From: Archangium gephyra
GTDB lineage: Bacteria > Myxococcota > Myxococcia > Myxococcales > Myxococcaceae
Assembly: GCF_001027285.1 (NCBI RefSeq)
Contig: NZ_CP011509.1
Span: 3,666,501-3,730,500, forward strand
DNA: 64,000 bases
Reading direction: 5' to 3'
Shown: piece by piece, positions 44,890-56,503 of the stretch
Numbering within the stretch: the stretch's first letter is position 1
Layout: every line of letters starts with the position of its first letter
Made by a program: the position numbers and the translations under genes
The notes under the pieces: model-generated
Databases searched by the model: none
What the model saw: the letters and a program-made list of their open reading frames with translations, nothing else
What the model was told of the DNA's origin: nothing

Positions 44890-45825
44890 TCAGGTGGGAG
44901 GCGCTTGCGCCAGGCGCTCGAAGAGGGTGCGGGCGCGGGTGATTCCCTCGCCGGGATTGAGCGCGAGGTACCAGTAGCGCTCCAGCTCGATGGCGCCCTG
45001 GCGCAGCTGCATCACGCCCTGCGTCTTGTGCTCGGCGATGGCCCAGTCCACCACGATGTTGTAGTCGAGCCGGTCGCGGAAGCCGAACCCGCGCGTGCGG
45101 TCGAACTCGAAGACGACGCCCGGGCGCACGTCCGCGAGCGGATGGCCCGGCACACCGGCGTAGTGGAAGCCCTCGGCCTCCGGAATGGGGAAGCCCTGGC
45201 GGTTCTGCTCGGCCACCTCGCGGCTGCGCGTGTGTCCGGTGGCGCCGAGCACCAACGGCCGCTCGTGTGGCGCCAGTCCGGCCACCACCTCCAGCGCGAG
45301 CAGCGCCGCGTCGCGGTGGTGCGCATGGGTCTGGGGCAGCGGCAGCATCACGAAGACGAAGTCGTAGCGGCCCTGGAGCAACCGCTCGCGCAGCCCACGG
45401 CGGATGAAGTCCGTGTCCCAGCCTTCACCCACCGGAGCGTCCGCGGCCAGCGTGTAGCCAGGGTCCGGCTGGTCCAGGAAGACGCACTCGCGCAGCCCGA
45501 GGATGCGGGCCGCGGCGCGGAGCTCCTGCTCGCGGATGCGCGGCAGGTGGACGCGCGCGACGTCCGGGTCCGTGAGCTTCAAGCCATACAGGGGCTCGGC
45601 CAGGGTGGAGGTCCGGTAGCCGCCCTCGCCGCGGGTGAACACCACGAGGTCCACCTGCGCTCCGAGCGAGCGGGAGAGCTTGTACACGGCGCCGCCGAAG
45701 AGCGTCTCGTCGTCCGGGTGGGCCGTCACCAGCAGCAGCCGCGGAGGGCGGTCCTCCTGCGCCGGGCCTGAAGGGGGAGGGGCGTGCACGGCGCGAGCAG
45801 ACCGGAGCCCCCCGTGTCCGGTCAA
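44890..45825 (-). CDS. PIG-L/LmbE family deacetylase
   Basis: Up to 311 residues. The zinc motif AHPDDE near the N-terminus and HAHHRDAA in the middle (with the second AHHRD histidines) mark the PIG-L family, which removes acetyl groups from N-acetylglucosamine conjugates such as bacillithiol/mycothiol precursors or polysaccharide glycans. No signal peptide. The start is uncertain: TTG at 45825 gives the longest form, GTG at 45789 a form 12 residues shorter. The substrate is unknown. A hairpin follows it. Confidence 0.85.
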   Translation of the reverse strand: MTGHGGLRSARAVHAPPPSGPAQEDRPPRLLLVTAHPDDETLFGGAVYKLSRSLGAQVDLVVFTRGEGGYRTSTLAEPLYGLKLTDPDVARVHLPRIREQELRAAARILGLRECVFLDQPDPGYTLAADAPVGEGWDTDFIRRGLRERLLQGRYDFVFVMLPLPQTHAHHRDAALLALEVVAGLAPHERPLVLGATGHTRSREVAEQNRQGFPIPEAEGFHYAGVPGHPLADVRPGVVFEFDRTRGFGFRDRLDYNIVVDWAIAEHKTQGVMQLRQGAIELERYWYLALNPGEGITRARTLFERLAQAPPT

Positions 45826-45853
45826 GCCACACGCGCGTCATCTCCGCGCCTGC

Positions 45854-46834
45854 TCACAGCCAGCCGCGCTCCTTGTACCAGTGCGCGCTGAGGCGGATGG
45901 AGTCGGCCACGTCGCGCGTGGCGCGGAAGCCCAGCAACCGCTCGGCCTTGGCGCTCGAGCACGTCCAGGCGGGGACGAGCAGCTGTCGCGCGAACTTCCG
46001 GTTGAGGGGCAGGCGGCGGCCCGTCACCCGCGACACCCCATCCGCCACCGTGGCCAGCGCTGTCAGCACGCCCGGAGCGACCCGAAGTGTTCGCGGTTGG
46101 ACGCCCAGCGCCTCGGCCACCAGTCCCTGCAATTCTTCCAGGGTGAGGGGCTGGGGGTGACCTACGAAGAAGGCCTCCCCGAGGGCCTCGTCCCGCTCGG
46201 CCAGCAGCAGCAGCAGGTCCGCCACGTCCCGCACGTCCACCAGCGTCAGCGGCCGGGGGCCTCCGCCCAGCCGCAGACTCAGTCCCCGCGCCACCAGCTT
46301 GAAGAGGACGAGGTTCTCCTGGTCCCCCGGCCCCACGATGCGGGGCGGGCGCAGCACCGTCACCGGCAGCCGGTCCGCGTACGAGAAGGCGATGCGCTCC
46401 GACTCGGCCTTGCTCTCGCCGTACCACTCGGCGGGTTGAAGCGGATCCTCTTCGATTCTCGGCCTTTCGAGCGTGGAGGGCCCCGAGGCACCCAGCGAGC
46501 TGACCAGCACCAGCCGGGGCCGGGCACTGGTGGCCACCATGGCCTCGCAGACGTTGCGCGTCCCCTCGGCGTTGACGCGCATGAAGTCTTCCCGCGTCGC
46601 GGCCCGGCGGATGCCCGCCAGGTGGAAGACCACGTCCCGGCCCTTCATGGCCCGGGCGAGGCTGGACGCGTTCGTCACGTCCCCGTCCCACCTCTCGTAG
46701 CCCAACCCGATCAGACCCGAGACGTCACTTCCGGGACGCACGAGACATGTTGCTACATGTCCCCGCGCGAGCAGCGCGCGCACCAACCAGGAGCCCAGGA
46801 AACCATTCGCGCCAGTGACGAGTGTGTTCAACAT
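45854..46834 (-). CDS. NAD-dependent epimerase/dehydratase family protein
   Basis: 326 residues, an extended SDR: LVTGANGFLGSWLVRALLARG, VVFHLAGIRRA, WYGESKAESERIAF (YxxxK as YGESK) and VLRPPRIVGPGD. It probably acts on a nucleotide-sugar or sterol-like ring. The ATG at 46834 follows AGGGAAAG. It is divergent from the SWIB gene with about 195 bp between starts, and reads into the PIG-L gene after 28 bp, so both may form one transcript that modifies a sugar. Confidence 0.88.
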   Translation of the reverse strand: MLNTLVTGANGFLGSWLVRALLARGHVATCLVRPGSDVSGLIGLGYERWDGDVTNASSLARAMKGRDVVFHLAGIRRAATREDFMRVNAEGTRNVCEAMVATSARPRLVLVSSLGASGPSTLERPRIEEDPLQPAEWYGESKAESERIAFSYADRLPVTVLRPPRIVGPGDQENLVLFKLVARGLSLRLGGGPRPLTLVDVRDVADLLLLLAERDEALGEAFFVGHPQPLTLEELQGLVAEALGVQPRTLRVAPGVLTALATVADGVSRVTGRRLPLNRKFARQLLVPAWTCSSAKAERLLGFRATRDVADSIRLSAHWYKERGWL

Positions 46835-47030
46835 GGTGTGCTTTCCCTGAGAAAACACTCTTCCTTTCCGAGGGAGAAACACTATTTTCCCCTGGGCCCT
46901 CAGAGGGAAAAATGCAGCGGAGGGCTGATTTTCGGCCTCGGGCGTGTTACGACGCGCCCGACGGCTCAGGGTGTGAACAAGCCGTGCAACGCCCCCGGAC
47001 ACTCGAACAGGGGGAGGAGATCCGAACGAA

Positions 47031-47360
47031 ATGGCCGCCAAGAAGACCACCGCCGCGAAGAAGGCTCCTGCCGCGAAGAAGGCTCCCGCCGCCAAGAAGG
47101 CCGCTGGCCGTAAGCCCAACGCGGCGTTCATGAAGGAGATGACGCCGTCCCCCGCCCTGGCGGAGATCGTCGGCAACAAGCCGATCCCCCGCACCCAGGT
47201 CGTCAGCAAGATCTGGGACTACATCAAGAAGAACAACCTCCAGGACGCGAAGAACAAGCGGCAGATCAACGCCGACGACAAGCTCAAGCCCATCTTCGGT
47301 GGCAAGAAGTCCGTCACCATGTTCGAGATGACGGCGCTGGTGAACAAGAACCTCACCTGA
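47031..47360 (+). CDS. SWIB-domain protein with histone H1-like tail
   Basis: 109 residues. The first 25 are a lysine/alanine repeat (AAKKAPAAKKAPAAKKAAG), a tail like that of eukaryotic histone H1 and of bacterial nucleoid proteins. The rest is the SWIB/MDM2 fold (LAEIVGNKPIPRTQVVSKIW, LQDAKNKRQINADDKL, KSVTMFEMTAL). SWIB domains are chiefly eukaryotic and also occur in chlamydiae and some Proteobacteria. It is likely a DNA-associated protein. GGGGGAGGAG precedes the ATG and a strong hairpin follows, so it should be well expressed as a single gene. Confidence 0.92.
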   Translation: MAAKKTTAAKKAPAAKKAPAAKKAAGRKPNAAFMKEMTPSPALAEIVGNKPIPRTQVVSKIWDYIKKNNLQDAKNKRQINADDKLKPIFGGKKSVTMFEMTALVNKNLT

Positions 47361-47388
47361 TCCGCCGTACCGGTTGCCGCTGTCCACG

Positions 47389-47418
47389 GAGGGCTCGCCA
47401 CCAGAGTGGCGGGCCCTC
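47389..47418 (+). terminator. Strong intrinsic-type terminator of the SWIB gene
   Basis: Thirteen-bp stem GAGGGCTCGCCAC/GTGGCGGGCCCTC with one G-T pair and a CAGA loop, 29 bases after the SWIB stop. The downstream bases TGCGCTTTC carry a short T-run. Position and strength make it the clearest terminator in the window. Confidence 0.75.
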
Positions 47419-47504
47419 TGCGCTTTCAGCAGGACAACCTCCGAGGGAGCAAGCGCCTGGAGAGCGTTGGATAGCGTGCGGAAGGGCGTCTGGGTGGTGG
47501 TCAG

Positions 47505-50500
47505 ATGGGCCCTTCGGTCCTACGACTGAGCCATATGCGACTCGAAGGTTCGGCTGTGTCGGGTGGAGACGCGGGGCAGGTGGGGGGCGAGGCGCTGGCC
47601 GGGAAGCTGTATGGGCGCGTGCGCGACGAGCTGCTGGCGCGGGCCACGCCGTTGTCCACCTACCGTCTGCAGCTGCACAAGGGCTTCCCCTTCAGCGCGG
47701 CCCGCGAGGCGGTGCCCTACCTGGCCCGGCTCGGGGTGACGGACGTCTACTGTTCGCCCTACCTCAAGGCCAGTCCGGGCAGCACCCACGGCTATGACTG
47801 CGTGGACCACAAGCAGCTCAACCCGGAGGTGGGCTCGCCCGAGGAGCACGCGGCCTTCTGCTCCACCGTGCGCGAGCACCGGCTGGGCCAGGTGCTGGAC
47901 GTGGTGCCCAACCACATGGGCATCGAGACCTTCAACCCGCTCTGGTTCGACGTGCTGGAGAACGGTCCGTCGTCCATGTACGCGCGCTTCTTCGACATCG
48001 ACTGGACCCCGGTGAAGGACGAGCTGGAGGGCAAGGTCCTCCTGCCCGTGCTGGGAGACCAGTACGGCGTGGTGCTCGAGCGCGGGGAGCTGAAGCTGGG
48101 CTACCGGGACGGGGCCTTCTTCATCCATTACTACGATCGGCTGCTCCCGTTGGCTCCCCGACAGTATGGGCGGGTGCTGGGGCGCAACCTGGAGGCGCTC
48201 GAGGCCCGGCTGGGGGCCGAGCACTCGCACCTCATCGAGCTGCACTCCATCCTCACCGCCATCAGCCACCTGCCTCCGCGCACGGAGACCGAGCGCCCCC
48301 GCGTCGTCGAGCGCAACCGGGAGAAGGAGGTCATCAAGCGCCGGTTGGCGGCGCTCGCCGGCTCCAGCCCCGAGGTGGCCGCCCACCTCGAGGCCAATGT
48401 GAAGGCCTTCAACGGCACCCCGGGTGATCCGCGCTCCTTCGACGCTCTGGACGAGCTGCTGGCGGGGTGCAGCTACCGGCTGGCCCACTGGCGCGTGGCG
48501 GGGGAGGAGATCAACTACCGCCGCTTCTTCGACATCAACGGGCTGGCGGCCATCCGGGTGGAGGATCCGGACGTCTTCACCGAGGCCCACCAGCGCATCT
48601 TCGAGTGGCTGCGCCAGGGCTGCATCACCGGGCTGCGCATCGATCACCCGGATGGGCTCTACGATCCCACGGCCTACTTCCTCAACCTGCAGGAGCAGTT
48701 CTTCGTGGAGCGGGCGCGGGCCCTGTTCGACGCCGAGTACACGAACCGGGCGGAGCTCTGGCCGGAGGTGGAGCGGCGGCTGCGCGAGCGCTGGCAGGCG
48801 GAGGCGGGGGCCCACGTGGACTCGCCGCTGCGCAAGGCGCTCTATGTGGCGGTGGAGAAGATCCAGGGCGGCCGCGAGCGCATTCCGGAGGGCTGGGCGG
48901 TGCATGGCACCACCGGCTACCGCTTCGCCAACGCGGTGGGTGGCGTCTTCGTGAACCCGGATGCGGAGGGGCCGCTGACGGACGCCTACCACCGCTTCAT
49001 CGGCGAGGCGCCCCACTTCGATGAGCTGGTCTACGACAAGAAGCGCCTCATCCTGCGCGACTTCATGTCGAGCGAGCTGAACATGCTCGCGCACCGGCTC
49101 AACCGCATCTCGGAGATGAACCGGCGCTCGCGCGACTTCACCCTCAACAGCCTGCGGCGGGCGCTGTCGGAGTTCATCGCGCTCTTCCCCGTCTACCGCA
49201 CCTACGTGGATGACTGGCGGCCGGAGCTGGACGAGCGCGACGTGCGCTACATCCGGGACACGTTGCGTCATGCCAAGGCGCGCAACGCCACCCTCAACGC
49301 CTCCATCTTCGACTTCCTGGGGGACGTGCTGCTGCGGCGCTACCCGGAGCACCTGGGGCCGCACGAGCGGGCGGAGATGCTCGCCTTCGTCATGAAGGTG
49401 CAGCAGCTCACGGGCCCGGTGATGGCCAAGGGGCTGGAGGACACCGTCTTCTACGTCTACCACCGGCTCGCCTCGCTCAACGAGGTGGGCGGGGAGCCGG
49501 AGAACTTCGGCACCACGACGGAGATCTTCCACGCCCGCAACCAGGAGCGCGCGGCGCACTGGCCGGCGAGCATGCTCACCACCAGCACGCACGACACCAA
49601 GCGCAGCGAGGACGTGCGCGCGCGCATCAACGTCCTCACCGAGCTGCCCGGCGAGTGGCGTCAACGGGTGGAGCGCTGGTCCCAGCTCACGCGCACCCAC
49701 CGCCTGGAGCGGCCCGAGGGCCCCTCGCCCTCGCTCAACGACGAGTACCTCTTCTACCAGACGGTGGTGGGCGCCTGGCCCATGGGCCCCTCCCTCTCCT
49801 CCGAGGGCCTCGCGGAGCTGCGCGGCCGCATCCGCGACTACATGCTCAAGGCCATCAAGGAGGCCAAGGTCCGCACCTCGTGGACCAACCCGGACCCGGC
49901 CTACGAGGAGGGCATGGCGAAGTTCGTGGAGGCCTGCCTGGACGAGGGCAAGAGCCGCGCCTTCCTCGAGGACCTCCAGGCCTTCAAGCGCCGCATCGAG
50001 CGGGCGGGCCAGCACAACGCGCTCGGGCAGTTGCTGCTGAAGCTGGGCTCGCCCGGGGTGGTGGACACCTACCAGGGCTGCGAGCTGTGGGATCTCTCCC
50101 TCGTGGACCCGGACAACCGCCGGCCGGTGGACTACGGCGTCCGGGCCCGGCTGCTGGAGGCGCTGGACCGGGAGGCCGAGCCGGACCGGCCGGGCCTGTG
50201 CTCCCGGCTGGTGGCGGACATGGACGATGGCCGCATCAAGCTCTTCGTCCTGACCGAGGGACTGCGCCTGCGTCAGCGCCAGAAGGCCCTCTTCTGCCGG
50301 GGTGGGTACCAGGCGCTCCACGCGGTGGGCCCCCGCGCCGACGCGGTGGTGGCCTTCGCCCGCGAGCACGAGCGGGCCGCCGTGATTTGCGCCGCACCGC
50401 GCTACACCCTCTCCGCCCTGGAGTCCCCCGGGGGTCTCCCGGGGGCCTATGAAGAAACGTCCCTGGATCTGCCCGAGTCCTATGCGAGCATGACGTTCCG

Positions 50501-50614
50501 GGACGTATTCACCGGCCAGGAAGTGCGGCCGGGGCGACGGGAGGGTGGCGCGGTGCTGCCCCTCGCGCCGCTACTGGCGGGCTTCCCGCTGGTGCTGCTG
50601 GAGAGGAGCGATGG

Positions 50615-50618
<4 letters not shown>
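47505..50618 (+). CDS. treY: Maltooligosyl trehalose synthase
   Basis: 1037 residues, the size usual for TreY. It isomerises the reducing end of maltodextrins into an alpha,alpha-1,1 trehalose unit. [69 protein letters not shown] (catalytic region) and [14 protein letters not shown] are TreY-specific. The start is uncertain: ATG 47505 (GGTGG upstream) or ATG 47535. Its stop overlaps the start of glgX by four bases (ATGA), so they are co-translated and act in series on glycogen. The third gene of the usual set, treZ, is not in this window. Confidence 0.95.
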
Positions 50619-52771
<2,153 letters not shown>

Positions 52772-52801
52772 GACCGTAGGAGTATCAAGGGTGTCGACGG
52801 C

Positions 52802-52830
52802 GGGCCCCCCTGCCCGTTATAGGGGGGGCC
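52802..52830 (+). promoter_or_regulatory. Hairpin covering the ribosome site of the TerC gene
   Basis: Inverted repeat GGGCCCCCCT (52802-52811) / AGGGGGGGCC (52821-52830) with a nine-base loop directly before the GTG start at 52831. The right arm contains the only purine-rich stretch that could act as the ribosome site. In the folded state it would hide it, so translation may respond to a condition that opens the hairpin. It does not match the yybP-ykoY riboswitch consensus as far as I can see. Confidence 0.5.
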
Positions 52831-53820
52831 GTGAACACTCAAAGCGCGCTCTGGCTGGGCTTCAACCTCTTCGTCGTCGCCATGCTGGCGCTCGACCTGG
52901 GGGTCTTCCACCGCAAGGATCATGCGGTGTCGCCCAAGGAGGCCGGGGCCTGGACGGGCGTGTGGATCACCATCAGCCTGCTCTTCTGCGGTGGCCTGTT
53001 CTATTTCGGCTACTGGAACCGCGAGCAGGCCCTGCAGTGGGTGACGGCCTACGTCGTCGAGTACTCCCTCTCGGTCGACAACCTCTTCGTCTTCCTGATG
53101 GTGTTCTCCTACTTCCGGGTCGTGCCGGAGGTGCAACACCGGGTGCTCTTCTGGGGCATCGTCGGCGCCTTCATCATGCGCGCGGTGCTCATCATCACCG
53201 GCACCGCGCTCGTGCAGCGCTTCCACTGGCTGCTCTACATCTTCGGCGCCTTCCTCGTCTTCACCGCGGTGAAGATGGCCTTCTCCAAGGACGATGATGC
53301 CGCCGACCCCGAGCAGACGCTCATCGTCCGGGCGGCCCGGCGCATGCTCCCGGTGGCCCGCCAGGGCGAGGGCAGCAACTTCTTCACGGTGGAGGACGGC
53401 CGGCGCAAGGTGACGCCGCTCTTCCTGGTGCTGCTGGTGGTGGAGGCGACGGACCTGATCTTCGCCCTGGACTCCATCCCCGCGGTGCTCGGCATCAGCC
53501 AGGACGCCTTCATCGTCTACACGTCCAACGTGTGCGCCATCCTCGGCCTGCGCTCGCTCTTCTTCGTGGTGTCGAGCCTGATGGACAAGTTCCACCTGCT
53601 GAAGATGGGCCTGGCCGTCATCCTCGGTTTCGTGGGCACGAAGATGCTCATCACCTTCTTCGACATCCACGTCTCCATCGGCCTGTCGCTGGGCGTCATC
53701 GGCGGGGTGCTGCTGGCCTCCATCATCGCCTCGCTCATCTGGCCCAAGGCCGCCGAGGAGCCCGGAGTGCCCACGGACACGACCCGGCCCGGGCGGGACC
53801 GGGAAGGGGCGAAGCCCTGA
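52831..53820 (+). CDS. TerC/Alx family membrane protein
   Basis: 329 residues with about eight or nine membrane segments. The family signatures are EYSLSVDNLFVFLMVFSYF and VEATDLIFALDSIPAVLGIS, whose acidic residues bind a metal. TerC/Alx proteins export manganese or help load metal onto exported proteins, and are linked to tellurite resistance. It starts with GTG right after a hairpin that includes its ribosome site, which suggests translational control. It follows glgX by 59 bp but is functionally unrelated, so it probably has its own transcript. Confidence 0.92.
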   Translation: MNTQSALWLGFNLFVVAMLALDLGVFHRKDHAVSPKEAGAWTGVWITISLLFCGGLFYFGYWNREQALQWVTAYVVEYSLSVDNLFVFLMVFSYFRVVPEVQHRVLFWGIVGAFIMRAVLIITGTALVQRFHWLLYIFGAFLVFTAVKMAFSKDDDAADPEQTLIVRAARRMLPVARQGEGSNFFTVEDGRRKVTPLFLVLLVVEATDLIFALDSIPAVLGISQDAFIVYTSNVCAILGLRSLFFVVSSLMDKFHLLKMGLAVILGFVGTKMLITFFDIHVSIGLSLGVIGGVLLASIIASLIWPKAAEEPGVPTDTTRPGRDREGAKP

Positions 53821-53881
53821 GCGTCTGATTGGCTGGTTCGTTTGGCTTGCGTCCGGGCGGGGAGGCAGCCAATTGTGGGGC

Positions 53882-54265
53882 ATGTCCTCCGTCACCACCG
53901 AAGGCATCCGCGTCACCGTGAAGCCCACGTTCTGGCCGGAGCGCAGCAACCCCGAGTCCCACCAGTACGCCTTCATGTACACGGTGGAGGTCGTCAACAC
54001 GGGCGGCGAGCCCGCCCAGCTGCGCAGCCGCCATTGGATCATCACCGACGCCACGGGGAAGGTGGAGGAGGTGAGGGGGGACGGTGTCGTCGGCAAGCAG
54101 CCGCGCCTGGCCCCCGGGGAGCGCTTCGAGTACACGAGCTGGGCCCAGCTGCGCACGCCGTTCGGCTCCATGAGGGGCTCCTATACGATGGAGCGCCCGG
54201 ACGGCCGCCAGTTCGAGGCACGGATAGGCGAGTTCGCCCTCACACAACCCCATTCCCTGCACTGA
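53882..54265 (+). CDS. apaG: ApaG domain protein
   Basis: 127 residues, matching the ApaG family over its full length: VTVKPTFWPERSNPESHQYAFMYTV, NTGGEPAQLRSRHWIITDATGKVEEVRG and the C-terminal MRGSYTM. ApaG is a small beta-sandwich protein linked to cobalt/magnesium resistance and to folding of other proteins; its molecular role is not well settled. ATG 53882 was chosen over an upstream in-frame TTG. It ends six bp before hemH and probably shares a transcript with it. Confidence 0.92.
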   Translation: MSSVTTEGIRVTVKPTFWPERSNPESHQYAFMYTVEVVNTGGEPAQLRSRHWIITDATGKVEEVRGDGVVGKQPRLAPGERFEYTSWAQLRTPFGSMRGSYTMERPDGRQFEARIGEFALTQPHSLH

Positions 54266-54271
54266 CCAGTC

Positions 54272-55351
54272 ATGGCACGCAAGGGACTCCTCCTGGTCAA
54301 CCTGGGCACTCCAGATGCCCCCCAAACCGCTCCCGTCCGCCGCTACCTGCGCGAGTTCCTCAGTGATCCGCGCGTGGTGGACATCCACCCGGTGGGGCGC
54401 TGGTTCCTGCTCAACTTCATCATCCTGCCGTTCCGCTCGCCCAAGAGCGCGCACGCCTACCGCACCATCTGGACGGAGCAGGGCTCGCCGCTGATGGTGC
54501 ACTCCAAGGCCCTCACGGCCGCGGTGGCGGAGCGGCTCTCCGGCCAGTACGAGGTGGAGCTGGCCATGCGCTACGGCAACCCGTCCCTGCCGGACGCGGT
54601 GGCGCGGCTGCGGGCCAGGGGGGTGACGGAGTTCACCGTGCTGCCCCTCTACCCGCAGGAGGCCGCGTCCTCCTCGGGCTCGTCCCTGGCGCGCACCTAC
54701 GAGGTGCTGTCCGAGCCCTGGGACGTGCCCAACGTGCGGGCGGTGCCGGCCTTCCACTCGCACCCGGCCTTCCTGGACGCCTTCACCGAGGTGGCGCGCC
54801 CCGTCATCTCCGGGATGCGGGCGGATCACGTCCTCTTCAGCTTCCACGGCGTGCCCGAGCGCCACATCCGCAAGAGCGATCCCTCGGGCAAGCACTGCCT
54901 GGCCTCCCAGGGGTGCTGTGACGTGCTCACCGACGCCAACCGCCACTGCTACCGGGCCCAGTGTTTCGCCACGGCGCGGGGGCTGGCCAGCCGGTTGGGG
55001 CTGGGCCCCGAGGGCTGGAGCGTGTCCTTCCAGTCCCGCCTGGGGCGCACGCCGTGGGTGAAGCCGTACACGGACGTGGTGCTGCCGGAGCTGGCCGCGC
55101 GCGGGGTGAAGCGCCTGGCGGTGATGTGCCCGGCCTTCGTCGCCGACTGCCTGGAGACGGTGGAGGAGGTGGCCATCCGCGGGCGCGAGCAGTTCCTCGC
55201 GAGCGGGGGAGAGGAATTGACCCTCGTCCCCTCGCTCAACTCGCACCCCGCCTGGGTGGACACCGTGGTGCGGCTGGTGCGCGAGTCGGAGGCGGCTACT
55301 TCTTCGCCTGCGGCTGCAGCAGCTCGGGAGGCACCGAGTCGAGTGGGGTGA
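54272..55351 (+). CDS. hemH: Ferrochelatase with cysteine cluster of [2Fe-2S] type
   Basis: 359 residues. GLLLVNLGTPDAPQTAPVRRYL, YVKP-type PRVVDIHP, FSFHGVPERH (catalytic H192) and CPAFVADCLETVEE are the ferrochelatase signatures. It inserts iron into protoporphyrin IX for haem. Between 205 and 232 lies a block with five cysteines, C209, C215, C216, C226 and C231, which is the internal segment reported for Myxococcus-type [2Fe-2S] ferrochelatases. The gene overlaps the convergent lipoprotein gene by 56 bases. The last 20 residues are of low complexity. Confidence 0.95.
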   Translation: MARKGLLLVNLGTPDAPQTAPVRRYLREFLSDPRVVDIHPVGRWFLLNFIILPFRSPKSAHAYRTIWTEQGSPLMVHSKALTAAVAERLSGQYEVELAMRYGNPSLPDAVARLRARGVTEFTVLPLYPQEAASSSGSSLARTYEVLSEPWDVPNVRAVPAFHSHPAFLDAFTEVARPVISGMRADHVLFSFHGVPERHIRKSDPSGKHCLASQGCCDVLTDANRHCYRAQCFATARGLASRLGLGPEGWSVSFQSRLGRTPWVKPYTDVVLPELAARGVKRLAVMCPAFVADCLETVEEVAIRGREQFLASGGEELTLVPSLNSHPAWVDTVVRLVRESEAATSSPAAAAAREAPSRVG

Positions 55352-56318
55352 GGCGCAGCGTGCGCTCACCCTCGGCCGTACCGGGCAGGGTGGTGCCCTC
55401 GGTGCGCGTGGTGAGCGTGGCCTCCCAGGAGCGCCAGCGGCCCGCCTTCACGAGGAACTCGCCCCGGCCCTTCACCCGCATCTCGGCGAGGACGGACGGC
55501 TCGCCCTTGGTGGACTCGTCCTCGTGGCCGTGTCCATCATCGTGCGAGTGCCCGGGCTTCGCCGCCGCGGCCTTGGCCGCCGCCGCCTGCATCCTGGCCC
55601 GGGTGGCGCGCACCTCTCCGGAGAGGCTCTCGGTCAGGTCGTACTCGAGCGTCGCCACCTGCTCCCCGTTCTCGCCCGGGGTGAGCGCGGTGAGCTTCAC
55701 CTGGTTGCGCCGCTCGGCCTTCTTCTCCACGAAGCCCGGCACGGCGCCCATGTCTACCAGGTCCGCCCCCAGCGCCCACGTGGCCTCGGGGCCCACGGGA
55801 TCTCTCGGCAGCTCCAGCACCAGCACCGCCGTGTTGCGCAGCGGCCCGGCCAGGCCATCCATCACGAAGCCGCGCTCGCTCATGGTGCCCTGGTCCGCCT
55901 CGACGCCCGCTCCCTCGGGGACGATGCGGAAGGCGTAGTCCCCCGACTCGGTCCTCTGCAGGACGAAGATGGCGGCCGTCTCTCCCGGTCCGGCCGCGGG
56001 CTGGGGCTCCTTGTCCTTCTTGCCCTTCTTGCCCTTGGGGGCCTCGGCCGGGGCGCCGGAGCCCGAGGAGGTGGTGGTGAGGCGGAAGGCGGTGGGCGCG
56101 TCGAGCTTCCAGCGCAGCACCACCTTGGACGGGTCGGGCGGCGGCTCGGCGGCGACGGGCTTGGGGGCCTCGGCCTTCTTCGCGGGGGTGGCGGGCATGT
56201 CCGCCGGGCGGGGGATGGGGGTCATCTCGCCAACGGGCTCCTCCTTGCAGGCGGAGGTCAGGCTGAGGGCGGCGAGCAGGCCGAGGGTGCGCCGGTTCAA
56301 GAAATGACTCCTGGTCAT
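55296..56318 (-). CDS. Lipoprotein with histidine-rich segment, unknown function
   Basis: 340 residues with lipobox LTSAC (C24). The mature protein begins with a proline/alanine/lysine-rich linker, then a lysine-rich stretch (APKGKKGKKDKEPQ) and beta-rich sequence. A histidine/aspartate patch, PGHSHDDGHGHEDE, may bind metal. The C-terminal domain (RGEFLVKAGRWRSWEATLTTRTEG) resembles secreted proteins of unknown function from myxobacteria. Start ATG 56318. Its 3' end overlaps hemH by 56 bases on the other strand. Confidence 0.72.
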   Translation of the reverse strand: MTRSHFLNRRTLGLLAALSLTSACKEEPVGEMTPIPRPADMPATPAKKAEAPKPVAAEPPPDPSKVVLRWKLDAPTAFRLTTTSSGSGAPAEAPKGKKGKKDKEPQPAAGPGETAAIFVLQRTESGDYAFRIVPEGAGVEADQGTMSERGFVMDGLAGPLRNTAVLVLELPRDPVGPEATWALGADLVDMGAVPGFVEKKAERRNQVKLTALTPGENGEQVATLEYDLTESLSGEVRATRARMQAAAAKAAAAKPGHSHDDGHGHEDESTKGEPSVLAEMRVKGRGEFLVKAGRWRSWEATLTTRTEGTTLPGTAEGERTLRLTPLDSVPPELLQPQAKK

Positions 56319-56503
56319 GGCAGCGGGGACTCCGGACTTCAGTGTTCAGGAGTCTACGGCAGTGCGGCGGACGGTTGAAGAGAGGGGTGAGAGAAGAGGG
56401 AGCGAGCAGCCAGTGGCCGTGCTTGCCCGCTGGCGGGGAGGAGGTGGCTGAAGTAGGGCGGGTGGGGGAGACTTCGCAAGTCTGGCATGCTACTTCCCGG
56501 GTC

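Noticed and set aside
47520-50369. 949-codon minus-strand frame within treY
   Set aside because: Antisense shadow; the plus strand encodes a full-length TreY.
52772-52830. yybP-ykoY manganese riboswitch before TerC
   Set aside because: The 59-bp gap is too short and lacks the conserved loop sequences; only a simple hairpin is present.
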